From Alteribacter populi (lineage in GTDB: Bacteria; Bacillota; Bacilli; Bacillales; Salisediminibacteriaceae): a stretch of 64,000 nt of DNA. Under the pieces are notes generated by a model. It was not told the origin of the DNA, made no database searches, and was given only the letters and a program-made list of their open reading frames with translations. The position numbers and the translations under genes were made by a program. Below, piece by piece: positions 51,101-60,480 of the stretch. The stretch's first letter is position 1, and every line of letters starts with the position of its first letter. The stretch is from NCBI RefSeq assembly GCF_002352765.1, contig NZ_KZ293963.1:3746559-3810558 (forward strand). The letters run 5' to 3'.

Positions 51101-52438
51101 TTGAAAAAATCGGCTTATGGTTTCTATGAAAAAAGAGGGGATTATGTTTTTAGAAAGAGTGCCTATATTCAATGGGGTGAATCAGAAAAATCATTGGGGA
51201 GTTGTTTGCTCTTAAATCCTGGAGGTGCTTATCTAATAGATGCACAATTACTAGAGAAGGAGGGCAAGGCTGAAGGAGAAATCACCCTGGATCCAACGAT
51301 GAAACAGCTTGTTAAATTGATAGAAAGAATCTATGAGATGAAGCCAATAGAAGGCCGTCTTTATATTTACAATCTGTTTCCTCTGCAACATACGAAAAAA
51401 GGCGAGGCGATTCGTCGGTTCACCGATCTTGTAAATAAGAAGACGGTTTCAATCGAGGAAAGCTTGCCTAGTATAAACGAACTGAGGCGCCATCCGTGGG
51501 TATTGTTAGGTTGGGGGATCCTTTCTGAGAATCTTACAAGCTTAAATCTTGTAAAAAATCGTTGGCTTTCTCATATTGAAGAGGCTGGGGTCCCTTCATT
51601 TGGAAAGCTCCATACAAATCAACGAGACTATTATCACGTACGCCCTCAACTTGCAGCTGATGCAAACGAACTTCTAGATGAATTGGTTAACCTTTATCAA
51701 GAGAACATCGCTTTGAAGCAAGCGTGTATTCAGTTTACGGAATCGGCTTGTTTTCCGAATATCTTCGTTCCTTCCTCATATGAGCATCTGTATGACTTGC
51801 CACAAGGGTGGTCTATCTCACAAGGCAATCCAGAAACCATTATTCAAGGTTATTCGCACTTAAACGTTAATCCAACCTATCAGTTAAAAGCCTATCAATA
51901 TTATTCAGGTGGAAATGGAAACGGTGTGATCTGGGCGATCCCGAAAAATAACGATTTTCCTCAGCCTGAAAACTGTGAAACGATGTTAAACGATCATTTT
52001 CTCAAGCCTCCGAAACCATTGACAGCTTTGGATGATTATATGAAAGCCATCCAAGGAGATCATACTCCGTTATCCTACTTGCAAGCGGCTATTGTCTATC
52101 ATGAATTAAGTGAATATGGCGCAATGTGGCATGGCTGCTCGTGGGATCGAGACACGATAATAAGCTTTGAGAAAGGAGATGAAGAGGATGAATTCATGCC
52201 AACCATTGCCGACTATTTGTCCTTCCAGCATGACTGGGAAGAGCTGAAAGAAATTCCACGTCCGTTAAATCCACACTATTATTTAGAAAACAACCTGCCC
52301 GTTATCGTTTTTTACACGATCAATGATATTGGTCAAGTCACTTTAAACCGTTATAAACATACGTTTTCACCGAACGACTATACTTTTAAACTAGAGAAAG
52401 AGATCATTGGTCATGCTGGAGCGGGAATTATTTTTTAA
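51101..52438 (+). CDS. Uncharacterised protein with DUF1643-like N-terminal half
   Basis: 445 residues, TTG start with AGGAGGAG six bases before. Residues ~20-150 (CLLLNPGGAYL, ITLDPTMKQL, GRLYIYNLFPLQ, LLGWGIL) follow the pattern of DUF1643 (LNPS-A-, DPT, NL). The C-terminal half is acidic and aromatic-rich with GNGNGVIWAIPKN and WHGCSWDRD; I do not recognise it. No signal peptide or membrane segment, so cytosolic. A -10 TATAAT near 51063 is present with a poor -35. No neighbour explains it; the fusion length is greater than plain DUF1643 proteins. Confidence 0.6.
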   Translation: MKKSAYGFYEKRGDYVFRKSAYIQWGESEKSLGSCLLLNPGGAYLIDAQLLEKEGKAEGEITLDPTMKQLVKLIERIYEMKPIEGRLYIYNLFPLQHTKKGEAIRRFTDLVNKKTVSIEESLPSINELRRHPWVLLGWGILSENLTSLNLVKNRWLSHIEEAGVPSFGKLHTNQRDYYHVRPQLAADANELLDELVNLYQENIALKQACIQFTESACFPNIFVPSSYEHLYDLPQGWSISQGNPETIIQGYSHLNVNPTYQLKAYQYYSGGNGNGVIWAIPKNNDFPQPENCETMLNDHFLKPPKPLTALDDYMKAIQGDHTPLSYLQAAIVYHELSEYGAMWHGCSWDRDTIISFEKGDEEDEFMPTIADYLSFQHDWEELKEIPRPLNPHYYLENNLPVIVFYTINDIGQVTLNRYKHTFSPNDYTFKLEKEIIGHAGAGIIF

Positions 52439-52642
52439 ATAAGGTCTTGTAATTTATAAGATGACAGCTACCTTCACGCTTTTCTTATAATTTCGAAACT
52501 CGAAGCACCCATTTTCTCGTCTATTTATGATAAAGTTAGAGAGAGGTTTCATAGGTAACCGAATTACTTATAATGAATTCTGAAAATTGCCATTACACAA
52601 TAAATATGTATGAAATGTTTCGTTTCGTTGGAGGATGACAAC

Positions 52643-54373
52643 ATGAGAAAGCTCTTTCCCTTTTTACGTCCATACCGGCTCCCGATTGCTGTAGCTTTAA
52701 CGCTCACTCTCGTGGAGCTGGCTGTTGAATTATTACATCCTTATTTTATGTCACGCATTATCGATGATGGTATTATGCAAGGTGACCTTTCTACAGTTAT
52801 TTACTGGGGAGCGATTATGATTGCCTTCTCGTTAATTGCGTTTGCCGCGGGGATTACGAATTCCTTTTACGCGGCGCACACGAGTCAAAGTACTGGTTAC
52901 GACCTTCGAAGTAAGCTCTTCCAGAAGATTCAAGCCTTCTCATTTTCAAACTTCAGTAAATTTCCAACGTCGTCATTAATTACCCGGATGACAAACGACG
53001 TTACCCAACTGCAAAATACACTGTTTATGAGTTTACGGATCATGCTACGTGCTCCTTTACTCGTCATCGGAAGTGTCGTGATGGCGTTTGTCGTAAATCC
53101 GACGTTGGCTCTTATCCTCGTGATCGCCGTTCCACTTTTATTAGCCTTTTTACTATTCATTATGAAACGGGCAGGTCGTTTATTTAAGGCCGTGCAAAAG
53201 CGTGTGGACAATGTCAACGGTGTGGTACAGGAAAACCTCGCTGGAATGCGGTTAATTAAAGCTTTTACCCGGAGACATCATGAAGATGAGCGGTTTACTA
53301 ATGCAAGCGGAGACCTTAAAGATCGAACGGTTTCAGCGTTACGTACTGTTGAAATTACCATGCCGATTATTCTATTGATCATGAACCTTAGTATTATGGC
53401 GATTTTGTGGTTTGGTAGCTTTCAAGTGAATACAGGGGGCGCGACTGTTGGTGAAGTAGTCGCGATTGTGAACTACACGACACGGATGTCGGGTGCGATG
53501 ACGGTATTTTCAATGATTATTATGATTTTTTCCCGTGCAAAAGCGTCAGCTCAGCGTGTATCTGAAGTTCTCGAAACTGATATTGACTTAGTCGATACTG
53601 ACCATGCAGATCCTGATAAAAAAATTCAGGACGGAAAAATTGCCTTTGATCGTGTATCGTTTCAATATCCAGGTACTTCTGCTTCTGTCATTAAAGAACT
53701 TTCATTCGAGGTGAAGCCTGGAGAGAAGGTGGCCATTCTAGGTGCAACCGGCTCAGGAAAATCTTCGTTATTTCAGCTGATTCCGCGTTTATATGATGTT
53801 AGTGACGGTTCGGTATACATTGATGGCGCAGATATACGAAACATGACGCTGGAGCGTCTTAGAAAACAGATCGGCTTTGTCCCGCAAGAAGCGATGTTAT
53901 TTACCGGATCGATAAAAAATAACATCATGTGGGGGAAAGAAGATGCCTCGATGGGGGAAGTTATCTCAGCAGCGAAAAGTGCACAAATTCATGAAACGAT
54001 TGAAAGCCTGCCTGACAGGTACGACACGCTCCTCGGCCAAAAAGGTGTAAATCTATCGGGAGGACAAAAGCAAAGGCTGTCCATTGCCCGTGCACTCGTA
54101 CGTAAACCGAGAATCCTTCTCTTAGACGATAGTACGAGCGCTCTCGATATGAAAACGGAAGCAAGGCTCTTAGACGCCCTTGATACGTACAAGTGTACGA
54201 CTCTTCTTATTACGCAAAAAATGAGTACAACGATGAATGCTGATAAAGTACTGTTATTAGAGGATGGCGAGCTGATCGCCGAAGGATCTCATGAGAAACT
54301 GCTCGAACACTCCAGTTTGTATCAAAAAATATATGCATCCCAGCTTGGAGAGGGGACGAGAAACAATGCTTAA
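52643..54373 (+). CDS. ABC exporter half-transporter A (degenerate ATP site; YfiB-like)
   Basis: 576 residues from ATG 52643 (GGAGG eight bases upstream); the frame's ATG at 52610 has no ribosome site. Six membrane helices then an ATPase domain: Walker A GATGSGKSS, signature LSGGQKQR. Walker B reads ILLLDDSTS, with Asp for the catalytic Glu, and the switch His is Gln (ITQKMST). These changes are typical of one partner in asymmetric heterodimeric exporters (YfiB/YfiC, BmrC/BmrD). Stop overlaps the next start by eight bases. Confidence 0.92.
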   Translation: MRKLFPFLRPYRLPIAVALTLTLVELAVELLHPYFMSRIIDDGIMQGDLSTVIYWGAIMIAFSLIAFAAGITNSFYAAHTSQSTGYDLRSKLFQKIQAFSFSNFSKFPTSSLITRMTNDVTQLQNTLFMSLRIMLRAPLLVIGSVVMAFVVNPTLALILVIAVPLLLAFLLFIMKRAGRLFKAVQKRVDNVNGVVQENLAGMRLIKAFTRRHHEDERFTNASGDLKDRTVSALRTVEITMPIILLIMNLSIMAILWFGSFQVNTGGATVGEVVAIVNYTTRMSGAMTVFSMIIMIFSRAKASAQRVSEVLETDIDLVDTDHADPDKKIQDGKIAFDRVSFQYPGTSASVIKELSFEVKPGEKVAILGATGSGKSSLFQLIPRLYDVSDGSVYIDGADIRNMTLERLRKQIGFVPQEAMLFTGSIKNNIMWGKEDASMGEVISAAKSAQIHETIESLPDRYDTLLGQKGVNLSGGQKQRLSIARALVRKPRILLLDDSTSALDMKTEARLLDALDTYKCTTLLITQKMSTTMNADKVLLLEDGELIAEGSHEKLLEHSSLYQKIYASQLGEGTRNNA

Positions 54374-56216
54374 TTCATTAAAAAAACCTTTCCAATATAA
54401 AAAGCTCGACCTTGAACGAATGGATACAGAGAAAAGTGGTGCCTATTCATTTCAAAAACCGAAAACTGAAAATTTCTGGGGGACAGTTAAACGAATCGGA
54501 GGGTATTTAGCAGAAACAAAAGGGATGCTGATGTTTGTTATTTTCATGATTGTTGTCAGCTCAGCGATGGCTTTACTCGGTCCGTTTATTGTCGGCATGT
54601 CTATTGACAACTATATTGTCGATCAAGATCCAAACGGCCTTGTCTACATGCTTATCGGCTTAGCCATTGTTTACCTCTTCCACTCCCTATCCGTTTGGCA
54701 GCAGCATATGTGGATGATTCGGATTGCTCAAGAGACCGTTTTTAAAATGCGGACACAGCTGTTCCGCCATTTACACAAGCTGCCGATACCGTTTTTTGAT
54801 AAACGGCAGCACGGCGACTTAATGAGCCGGGTGACCAATGACATGGAAAACGTCAGTAACACGTTAAACAGTTCGATGATTCAGATCATCTCCAGTGTGC
54901 TAACTCTTCTGGGGACGGTTGTTATTATGCTTTGGTTAAGTCCGCTGCTTACCGTCATTACGATGCTTATCGTTCCAGCTATGGTACTTGGGATGAAGTG
55001 GATAACGAAGCGGACGAGTAAGCTGTTTAAAGCCCAGCAAAAAAACCTTGGCGACCTAAACGGGTACATTCAAGAAACGATGAGCGGTCAGCGAATTGTA
55101 AAAACGTTTTCTCAAGAAGAGAAAGTGATTGCGGAATTTATGGAAAAAAATGAAAAGCTGAGAGGGACAGCGTTTTGGGCGCAAACCTTCTCTGGCTTCA
55201 TTCCAAAGCTGATGAACATGTTAAACAACTTAAGCTTTGCAGTTATCGCCTTCATCGGTGGGGTTCTTGCTTTAAACGGGATGGTATCGATCGGGGTCAT
55301 CGTTATTTTTGCCGAATACGCCCGTCAATTTACCCGCCCGTTAAACGACCTTGCCAACCAATTTAACCTTCTGCTCTCTGCCGTGGCAGGTGCAGAGAGG
55401 GTGTTTAACATCATCGATGAGGATGAAGAGATGAAGGATGAAAAAGGTGCGAAGGAACTCGGTTCAGTTACAGGTGAGGTTCAATTTTCTCACGTGTCCT
55501 TTTCTTATGAAGCAGACGGAGACACGATCAACGATTTAAGCTTTCAAGCTACACCTGGTGAAACAGTCGCTTTTGTTGGTCCGACTGGGGCTGGGAAGAC
55601 GACGCTTATCAATTTACTATCTCGTTTTTATGAAGCCGAATCCGGTGAAATTACGATTGATGGACAGGACATTACAGAAATAAAAAGGGAAAGCTTACGG
55701 CAACAGATGGGATTCGTGCTGCAAGATTCGTTCTTATTTGAAGGAACCATTCGCGAAAATATTCGCTACGGACGCCTTGATGCAACCGATGAAGAAGTGG
55801 AAAAAGCAGCACGGCTTGCGAATGCTTTTTCCTTTATTGAAAAAATGCCGGATGGCTTTAATACAAAGCTTTCTGTAGATGGTGGCGGGATTAGTCAAGG
55901 TCAACGCCAGCTATTAGCAATTGCCCGGGCACTGCTCGCAAATCCAGCAATTTTAATTTTAGATGAAGCGACAAGCAGTATTGACACTGTGACAGAAATC
56001 AAGATCCAAGAAGCATTGCATCGGCTGATGAAAGGACGCACAAGCTTTGTGGTCGCTCACAGGTTGAATACGATTCAAAGCGCAGATCAAATCATTGTCC
56101 TTGACCAAGGCGAAATTGTTGAAAGAGGTTCCCATGAAACGTTGCTACAAAAAGAAGGGTTCTATTACAGTCTCTACCATAGTCAGCTCAAGCAGGAAAT
56201 GCAGCCAATATCATAA
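54366..56216 (+). CDS. ABC exporter half-transporter B (YfiC-like)
   Basis: 616 residues from ATG 54366, overlapping the previous stop. Six membrane helices; ATPase with Walker A GPTGAGKTT, Walker B ILILDEATSSID with the catalytic Glu, and switch His in VVAHRLNTI. Its signature is ISQGQRQ rather than LSGGQ. So the consensus ATP site uses this Walker motif with partner A's signature, and the other site is degenerate. Exports lipids, drugs or peptides; substrate unknown. A terminator follows. Confidence 0.92.
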   Translation: MLNSLKKPFQYKKLDLERMDTEKSGAYSFQKPKTENFWGTVKRIGGYLAETKGMLMFVIFMIVVSSAMALLGPFIVGMSIDNYIVDQDPNGLVYMLIGLAIVYLFHSLSVWQQHMWMIRIAQETVFKMRTQLFRHLHKLPIPFFDKRQHGDLMSRVTNDMENVSNTLNSSMIQIISSVLTLLGTVVIMLWLSPLLTVITMLIVPAMVLGMKWITKRTSKLFKAQQKNLGDLNGYIQETMSGQRIVKTFSQEEKVIAEFMEKNEKLRGTAFWAQTFSGFIPKLMNMLNNLSFAVIAFIGGVLALNGMVSIGVIVIFAEYARQFTRPLNDLANQFNLLLSAVAGAERVFNIIDEDEEMKDEKGAKELGSVTGEVQFSHVSFSYEADGDTINDLSFQATPGETVAFVGPTGAGKTTLINLLSRFYEAESGEITIDGQDITEIKRESLRQQMGFVLQDSFLFEGTIRENIRYGRLDATDEEVEKAARLANAFSFIEKMPDGFNTKLSVDGGGISQGQRQLLAIARALLANPAILILDEATSSIDTVTEIKIQEALHRLMKGRTSFVVAHRLNTIQSADQIIVLDQGEIVERGSHETLLQKEGFYYSLYHSQLKQEMQPIS

Positions 56217-56223
56217 CCGAAGC

Positions 56224-56250
56224 GCTCTACTTTTTAGTAGGGCTTTTTTT
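56224..56250 (+). terminator. Terminator after ABC exporter genes
   Basis: GCTCTACT-TTTT-AGTAGGGC with TTTTTTT tail. 56251-56679 is AT-rich with no supported gene; a weak promoter may precede the next gene. Confidence 0.8.
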
Positions 56251-56679
56251 AAGAAGTAAGCTAGGTATTAGCGGAGGGTACCTAGGGTGACGTATATCTT
56301 TTTTGAAAAATAAATTGTCATTTTATGATTGCGTTCGTTTAAAGGTCGACTCACAGTGAAAAACATGAGGCATCTGATCCAACATAAGTGTGTGAAAATT
56401 AATTTTCACATTCCATTTATTACATTTAGGTGCTTTATGAATAATTCAAGCTATCATATTAAAAATTTCAATTCATTTTATAGGAAAGTATAATAGGGTT
56501 AAATCTTCAGAATTTATTGAGTATTTAAAAATCATGTGATTTAATTAATTTATACTACTTGGAAAGTTATGACCTGCTTTTTAATACAAAGGGCTAATCC
56601 CTTTTTGAGGAAGGAAATAGCTGTTTGTATTTTAATGATATCATGGAGTTGAATCACCGATTAAAGGAGGATTAAAGAG

Positions 56680-57402
56680 ATGGAATTTGACCATAAAGAT
56701 TCAATTCCTTTACATGTACAATTAAGAAATAAATTAGAAAAACAAATCCTTAATGGCTTTTATGAAAATAAGATTCCTAGTGAACGTGAGTTTATGGAAA
56801 AGTATTCTGTTAGTAGGAGTACTGTAAGAGAGGCCATTTCACAACTGGTTCGTGAAGGCGTATTAGAAAAAAAACATGGTAAAGGTACATTTGTTTCCAT
56901 TAAGCCTATTCAAGATTGGCTTGGCTCTCTTAGTAGCACGACCGATATTATTTATAAAATGGGAATGAAGCCTGGTGCAAAGTTACTTGACCATGGTATT
57001 GTACGGCCACCCAAAAACATTGTGAATGCAAGTGGCTTTGAACAAGCTTACTTTATCAAAAGAGTACGATATGCAGATGAAACACCCATTGCAATCGAAA
57101 ATCAATACTATTCAGTAGAAACAGGGAATAAGTTGGCTAAACATGATATAGACAAAGGCACATTATATGATCTTCTTGAAAAAGAGTTAAGCATCAAGTT
57201 TACAGAAGCTGAACAAGTCATAACAAGTGGACATTTATCAGAAGATGATGCAAAGCATTTAGACGTTCCCGAACAATCAAGTGTATTAATTACTGAAAGA
57301 AAGACCTATGACACAGAAGGAGAGTTGATCGAATATTATGAGGGTTATTTTCGCTCGGATATGTATTCGTTCAAAATGAAATTATCACGGAGGTCTATTT
57401 AA
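56680..57402 (+). CDS. GntR-family (HutC/UTRA) regulator of the taurine cluster
   Basis: 240 residues. Winged helix-turn-helix with IPSEREFMEKYSVSRSTVREAISQLVREGVLEKKHGKGTFV, then a UTRA ligand domain (FIKRVRYADETPIAIENQYY, LITERKTYD). AAAGGAGG lies before ATG 56680. First gene of the taurine region, same strand as all others, so it is the natural candidate regulator; ligand could be taurine or sulfoacetaldehyde (inference). Characterised taurine regulators in proteobacteria (TauR) are MocR-type with an aminotransferase domain, which this protein lacks. Confidence 0.87.
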   Translation: MEFDHKDSIPLHVQLRNKLEKQILNGFYENKIPSEREFMEKYSVSRSTVREAISQLVREGVLEKKHGKGTFVSIKPIQDWLGSLSSTTDIIYKMGMKPGAKLLDHGIVRPPKNIVNASGFEQAYFIKRVRYADETPIAIENQYYSVETGNKLAKHDIDKGTLYDLLEKELSIKFTEAEQVITSGHLSEDDAKHLDVPEQSSVLITERKTYDTEGELIEYYEGYFRSDMYSFKMKLSRRSI

Positions 57403-57593
57403 AAGGTTAGAAACTTGCTGATTTGATTGAATCGCTTATAGGTAAAACAACACGGACATATCACTCGCACAAAATAAGGAGTTGATCGTGTTCGTGTTGA
57501 ATATAAGTCAAGGTTAAATTGAGTTAGAGTATATCTACAACTTAAAAAATGAACACGCTTTCAAAGAAGATTAATAAGAAGGAGGGAATGCTA

Positions 57594-57611
57594 TTTAAAC
57601 TGGTACGGACG
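57594..57611. promoter_or_regulatory. Candidate HutC-type operator before ald
   Basis: TTTAAACTGGTACGGACG; the 14-mer AACTGGTACGGACG recurs before xsc at 63742-63755. GTACGGAC fits the HutC-family GT-N4-AC core. The remainder of 57403-57752 has no supported gene. Confidence 0.55.
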
Positions 57612-57752
57612 ACAGGATGTTCGGATGTAAATGGGATGGGCAGAGTTGATGAGTGTGTAAGCATTATGAGTACTAAGTTAGCTGATTTCCTACGTAAGCC
57701 ATAGAGTAGGAAAAGAGTTAAAGCCATTATGAATAGATGGGGTGTGTTTATA

Positions 57753-58892
57753 ATGATTATCGGAATTCCTAAAGAAATTAAAAATAATGAAAACAGAGTG
57801 GCCATAACTCCCTCAGGTGTAACAGCTTTTGTGAACAACGGTCACCAAGTGTGGGTTGAACGCGACGCAGGAATTGGAAGCGGGATTACTAATGAAGAAT
57901 TTATTGAATCTGGAGGGAAAATCGTCGAAACAGCAACAGAGGCTTGGTCAGCTGAAATGGTAATGAAGGTAAAAGAGCCACAGCCAGAGGAATACCAATA
58001 TTTTCGGGAAGGGATCATTTTATTTACGTATCTTCACTTAGCTGCAGAACCAGTATTAACGCAACAGTTGATTGAGAAAAAAGTGACTACTATTGCGTAT
58101 GAAACGATTCAACTCGAAAATGGTTCCCTTCCTTTGTTAATACCAATGAGCGAAGTAGCGGGAAGAATGTCGGTTCAAATAGGAGCCCAATATTTAGAGA
58201 AATCAAAAGGTGGAAAAGGAGTTCTCCTTGGTGGCGTTCCAGGGGTAAAACCAGCAAATGTCGTGATTATAGGCGGAGGAATTGTTGGAACCAATGCTGC
58301 AAAAATGGCAATAGGGCTAGGGGGAAATGTAACCATTTTAGATGTTAGTAATGCTCGATTACGCCAATTAGATGATCAGTTTACAGGAAGAATTAAAACC
58401 GTTATGTCAAACAGCTATAACATTGCTGAAGAAGTAAAAAAAGCTGATTTATTAATTGGTGCTGTCCTTATTCCAGGTGCACGTGCTCCACGTTTAGTCA
58501 CAGAGGACATGGTTCAGCAAATGGAACAAGGCTCAGTTGTAGTAGATGTAGCTATTGACCAAGGGGGATCTATTGAAACTATTGATCGGATAACAACTCA
58601 TGATAAGCCGACGTATTTGAAACACGGTGTATTGCACTATGCAGTAGCCAACATACCTGGCGCAGTTTCTCGTACGTCAACTTATGCACTAACAAACGTT
58701 ACTAGTCAATATGCAGTCTCACTTGCTAATAAGGGATTTAAGCAAGCGGTCACAAAAAGCTCAGCGTTAGCTAAAGGAGTGAGCACATTAAATGGATGTG
58801 TCACCTATCGAGCCGTTGCAGAAGCGCATCAATTGAACTATACATCACTTGAATCGGTTTTAAATAATGGTCCGGTTATGGTTTCAAAATAA
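57753..58892 (+). CDS. ald: Alanine dehydrogenase
   Basis: 379 residues from ATG 57753, the family length; eight earlier in-frame codons lack similarity. IGIPKEIKNNENRVAITP (substrate Lys/Arg), PLLIPMSEVAGRMSVQ, NAD-binding IIGGGIVGTNAAKMA, and DVAIDQGGSIET. Catalyses L-alanine + NAD+ to pyruvate + ammonium. Here it would recycle the alanine formed by the taurine aminotransferase encoded 47 bases downstream, so that pyruvate is not consumed. This ald-tpa pairing is known from taurine-degrading bacteria such as Bilophila. Confidence 0.94.
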   Translation: MIIGIPKEIKNNENRVAITPSGVTAFVNNGHQVWVERDAGIGSGITNEEFIESGGKIVETATEAWSAEMVMKVKEPQPEEYQYFREGIILFTYLHLAAEPVLTQQLIEKKVTTIAYETIQLENGSLPLLIPMSEVAGRMSVQIGAQYLEKSKGGKGVLLGGVPGVKPANVVIIGGGIVGTNAAKMAIGLGGNVTILDVSNARLRQLDDQFTGRIKTVMSNSYNIAEEVKKADLLIGAVLIPGARAPRLVTEDMVQQMEQGSVVVDVAIDQGGSIETIDRITTHDKPTYLKHGVLHYAVANIPGAVSRTSTYALTNVTSQYAVSLANKGFKQAVTKSSALAKGVSTLNGCVTYRAVAEAHQLNYTSLESVLNNGPVMVSK

Positions 58893-58939
58893 TAAGATCA
58901 ATATAAGCAAGCTCAAACCATTTAGGAGGTTGATTGTTT

Positions 58940-60298
58940 ATGAAAGTTGGAGTAGAGAAAGATGTGTTAGTTCAACAGGATAAAGACCACTTGTGGCATG
59001 CAATGTCTCGTCATTCAGAAAATTCAAGCCCTTTGATTGCAGTATCAGGAGAGGGTTCATGGTTTACTGACATTGATGAGAATAAATATTTTGATGGTGT
59101 TTCTGGATTATGGTGTTTAAATTTAGGCCATGGTAGAAAAGAAATTGTTGAGGCTGCTTCTAAACAAATGATGGATCTAACATACTCTCCATTAACGTTA
59201 AGCCATACCCCTGCTATTAAACTATCATCTAAAATTAGTGAGTTACTCGGAGGGGCGTATACGACATTCTTTTCAAATAGCGGTTCGGAAGCAAATGAAA
59301 CGGCATTTAAAATCGCGCGTCAGTATCACAACCAAAATGGGAATCCAGGAAAATATAAATTTATTTCACGATATCGTGCGTATCACGGTTCTACATTAGG
59401 TGCTTTAAGTGCGACAGCACAAGCGAATCGTAGAGTGAAGTACGATCCTACTATGCCGGGGTTCCTTCATGTCCCGCCACCATACAGTTACCGAAATACT
59501 TTTGGTGACGATCCATCTAAGGGTGATCTTATTGCTGCTGACCTGATCGATCAGATGATCGCATGGGAAGGAGCTGAAACCGTTGCGGGAGTTATTATGG
59601 AGCCGATTATCTCTGGTGGTGGTGTCATCATTCCTTCAAAAGAGTATTTAAAGCGCGTCGCAAATATTTGTAAAAAACATGATGTATTATTGATCATTGA
59701 TGAAGTTGTTTCTGGGTTTGGACGTACAGGAGAGATGTTTGGCTTTATGCATTCCGAGGGAGTTCAACCGGATATTGTCACGATGGCCAAAGGGTTAACA
59801 AGCGGTTACTTACCTTTAGGTGCAACGGCAGTTAGTTCAAAGATTTATTCGAAATTTAAAGAGCCAGGTAAGGATAATCACTTTAGACATGTGTCTACTT
59901 ACGGAGGACACCCGGCATCATGCGCGGTCGCATTAAAAAATATTGACATCATCGAAAGAGAAAATATTGTTGACCGAGTGGAACAACTTGGAGAAGCAAT
60001 ATTGGGAGAGTTAAGAGAGTTGATTGAGCATGATCATGTCGGCGAGGTAAGGGGAGTAGGGTTTCTATATGGGATTGAACTGGTAGAGGATAAAGGATTA
60101 AAGACACCTGCATCTGAGGAATATATGGGAAAAGTTATTGCGGAGTGTAAAAGTAGAGGGTTAATTATTGGTCGCAATGGGGATACGGTTCCTGGATATA
60201 ACAATGTACTGATCATTGCACCGCCTTTATCTTCAACTGAGGAAGATTTAAGATCAGTTGTTCATACTATTAAGACGGTACTTTATGAATTAAGGTAG
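58940..60298 (+). CDS. tpa: Taurine:pyruvate aminotransferase
   Basis: 452 residues from ATG 58940 (AGGAGG ten bases upstream; a TTG at 58934 is less likely). Class III PLP aminotransferase: FSNSGSEANETAFKIARQYH, SRYRAYHGSTLGALSAT, IIDEVVSGFGRTGEMFG (Asp) and MAKGLTSGYLPLGA with the PLP Lys. Transfers the amino group of taurine to pyruvate giving sulfoacetaldehyde and alanine. The name rests mainly on gene order (ald before, xsc after); class III enzymes vary in substrate. Confidence 0.83.
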   Translation: MKVGVEKDVLVQQDKDHLWHAMSRHSENSSPLIAVSGEGSWFTDIDENKYFDGVSGLWCLNLGHGRKEIVEAASKQMMDLTYSPLTLSHTPAIKLSSKISELLGGAYTTFFSNSGSEANETAFKIARQYHNQNGNPGKYKFISRYRAYHGSTLGALSATAQANRRVKYDPTMPGFLHVPPPYSYRNTFGDDPSKGDLIAADLIDQMIAWEGAETVAGVIMEPIISGGGVIIPSKEYLKRVANICKKHDVLLIIDEVVSGFGRTGEMFGFMHSEGVQPDIVTMAKGLTSGYLPLGATAVSSKIYSKFKEPGKDNHFRHVSTYGGHPASCAVALKNIDIIERENIVDRVEQLGEAILGELRELIEHDHVGEVRGVGFLYGIELVEDKGLKTPASEEYMGKVIAECKSRGLIIGRNGDTVPGYNNVLIIAPPLSSTEEDLRSVVHTIKTVLYELR

Positions 60299-60343
60299 TA
60301 ATCTAGTAAAAAGAAATCAGTTGCTAGTGATCAGATACAATAC

Positions 60344-60376
60344 AAAAGGAGGAATACATAAAAATTCCTCCTTTTT
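60344..60376 (+). terminator. Terminator after tpa
   Basis: AAAAGGAGGAAT / ATTCCTCCTTTT perfect 12-pair stem with T tail. Separates ald-tpa from the permease gene. Confidence 0.85.
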
Positions 60377-60388
60377 ACAATTTTATGG

Positions 60389-60402
60389 AGAAAGCGCTTA
60401 CA
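60389..60402. promoter_or_regulatory. cre-like CcpA site before the permease
   Basis: AGAAAGCGCTTACA matches TGWAARCGYTWNCW at 13 of 14 positions, 78 bases before the permease start. Suggests catabolite repression of taurine uptake. Confidence 0.65.
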
Positions 60403-60480
60403 GTATCGAATGGTATAGTTGTCCTTTAGGTATATATATTTTCTGATTATTCAAATTTTTATAAGTGAGAGGAGTTAATC

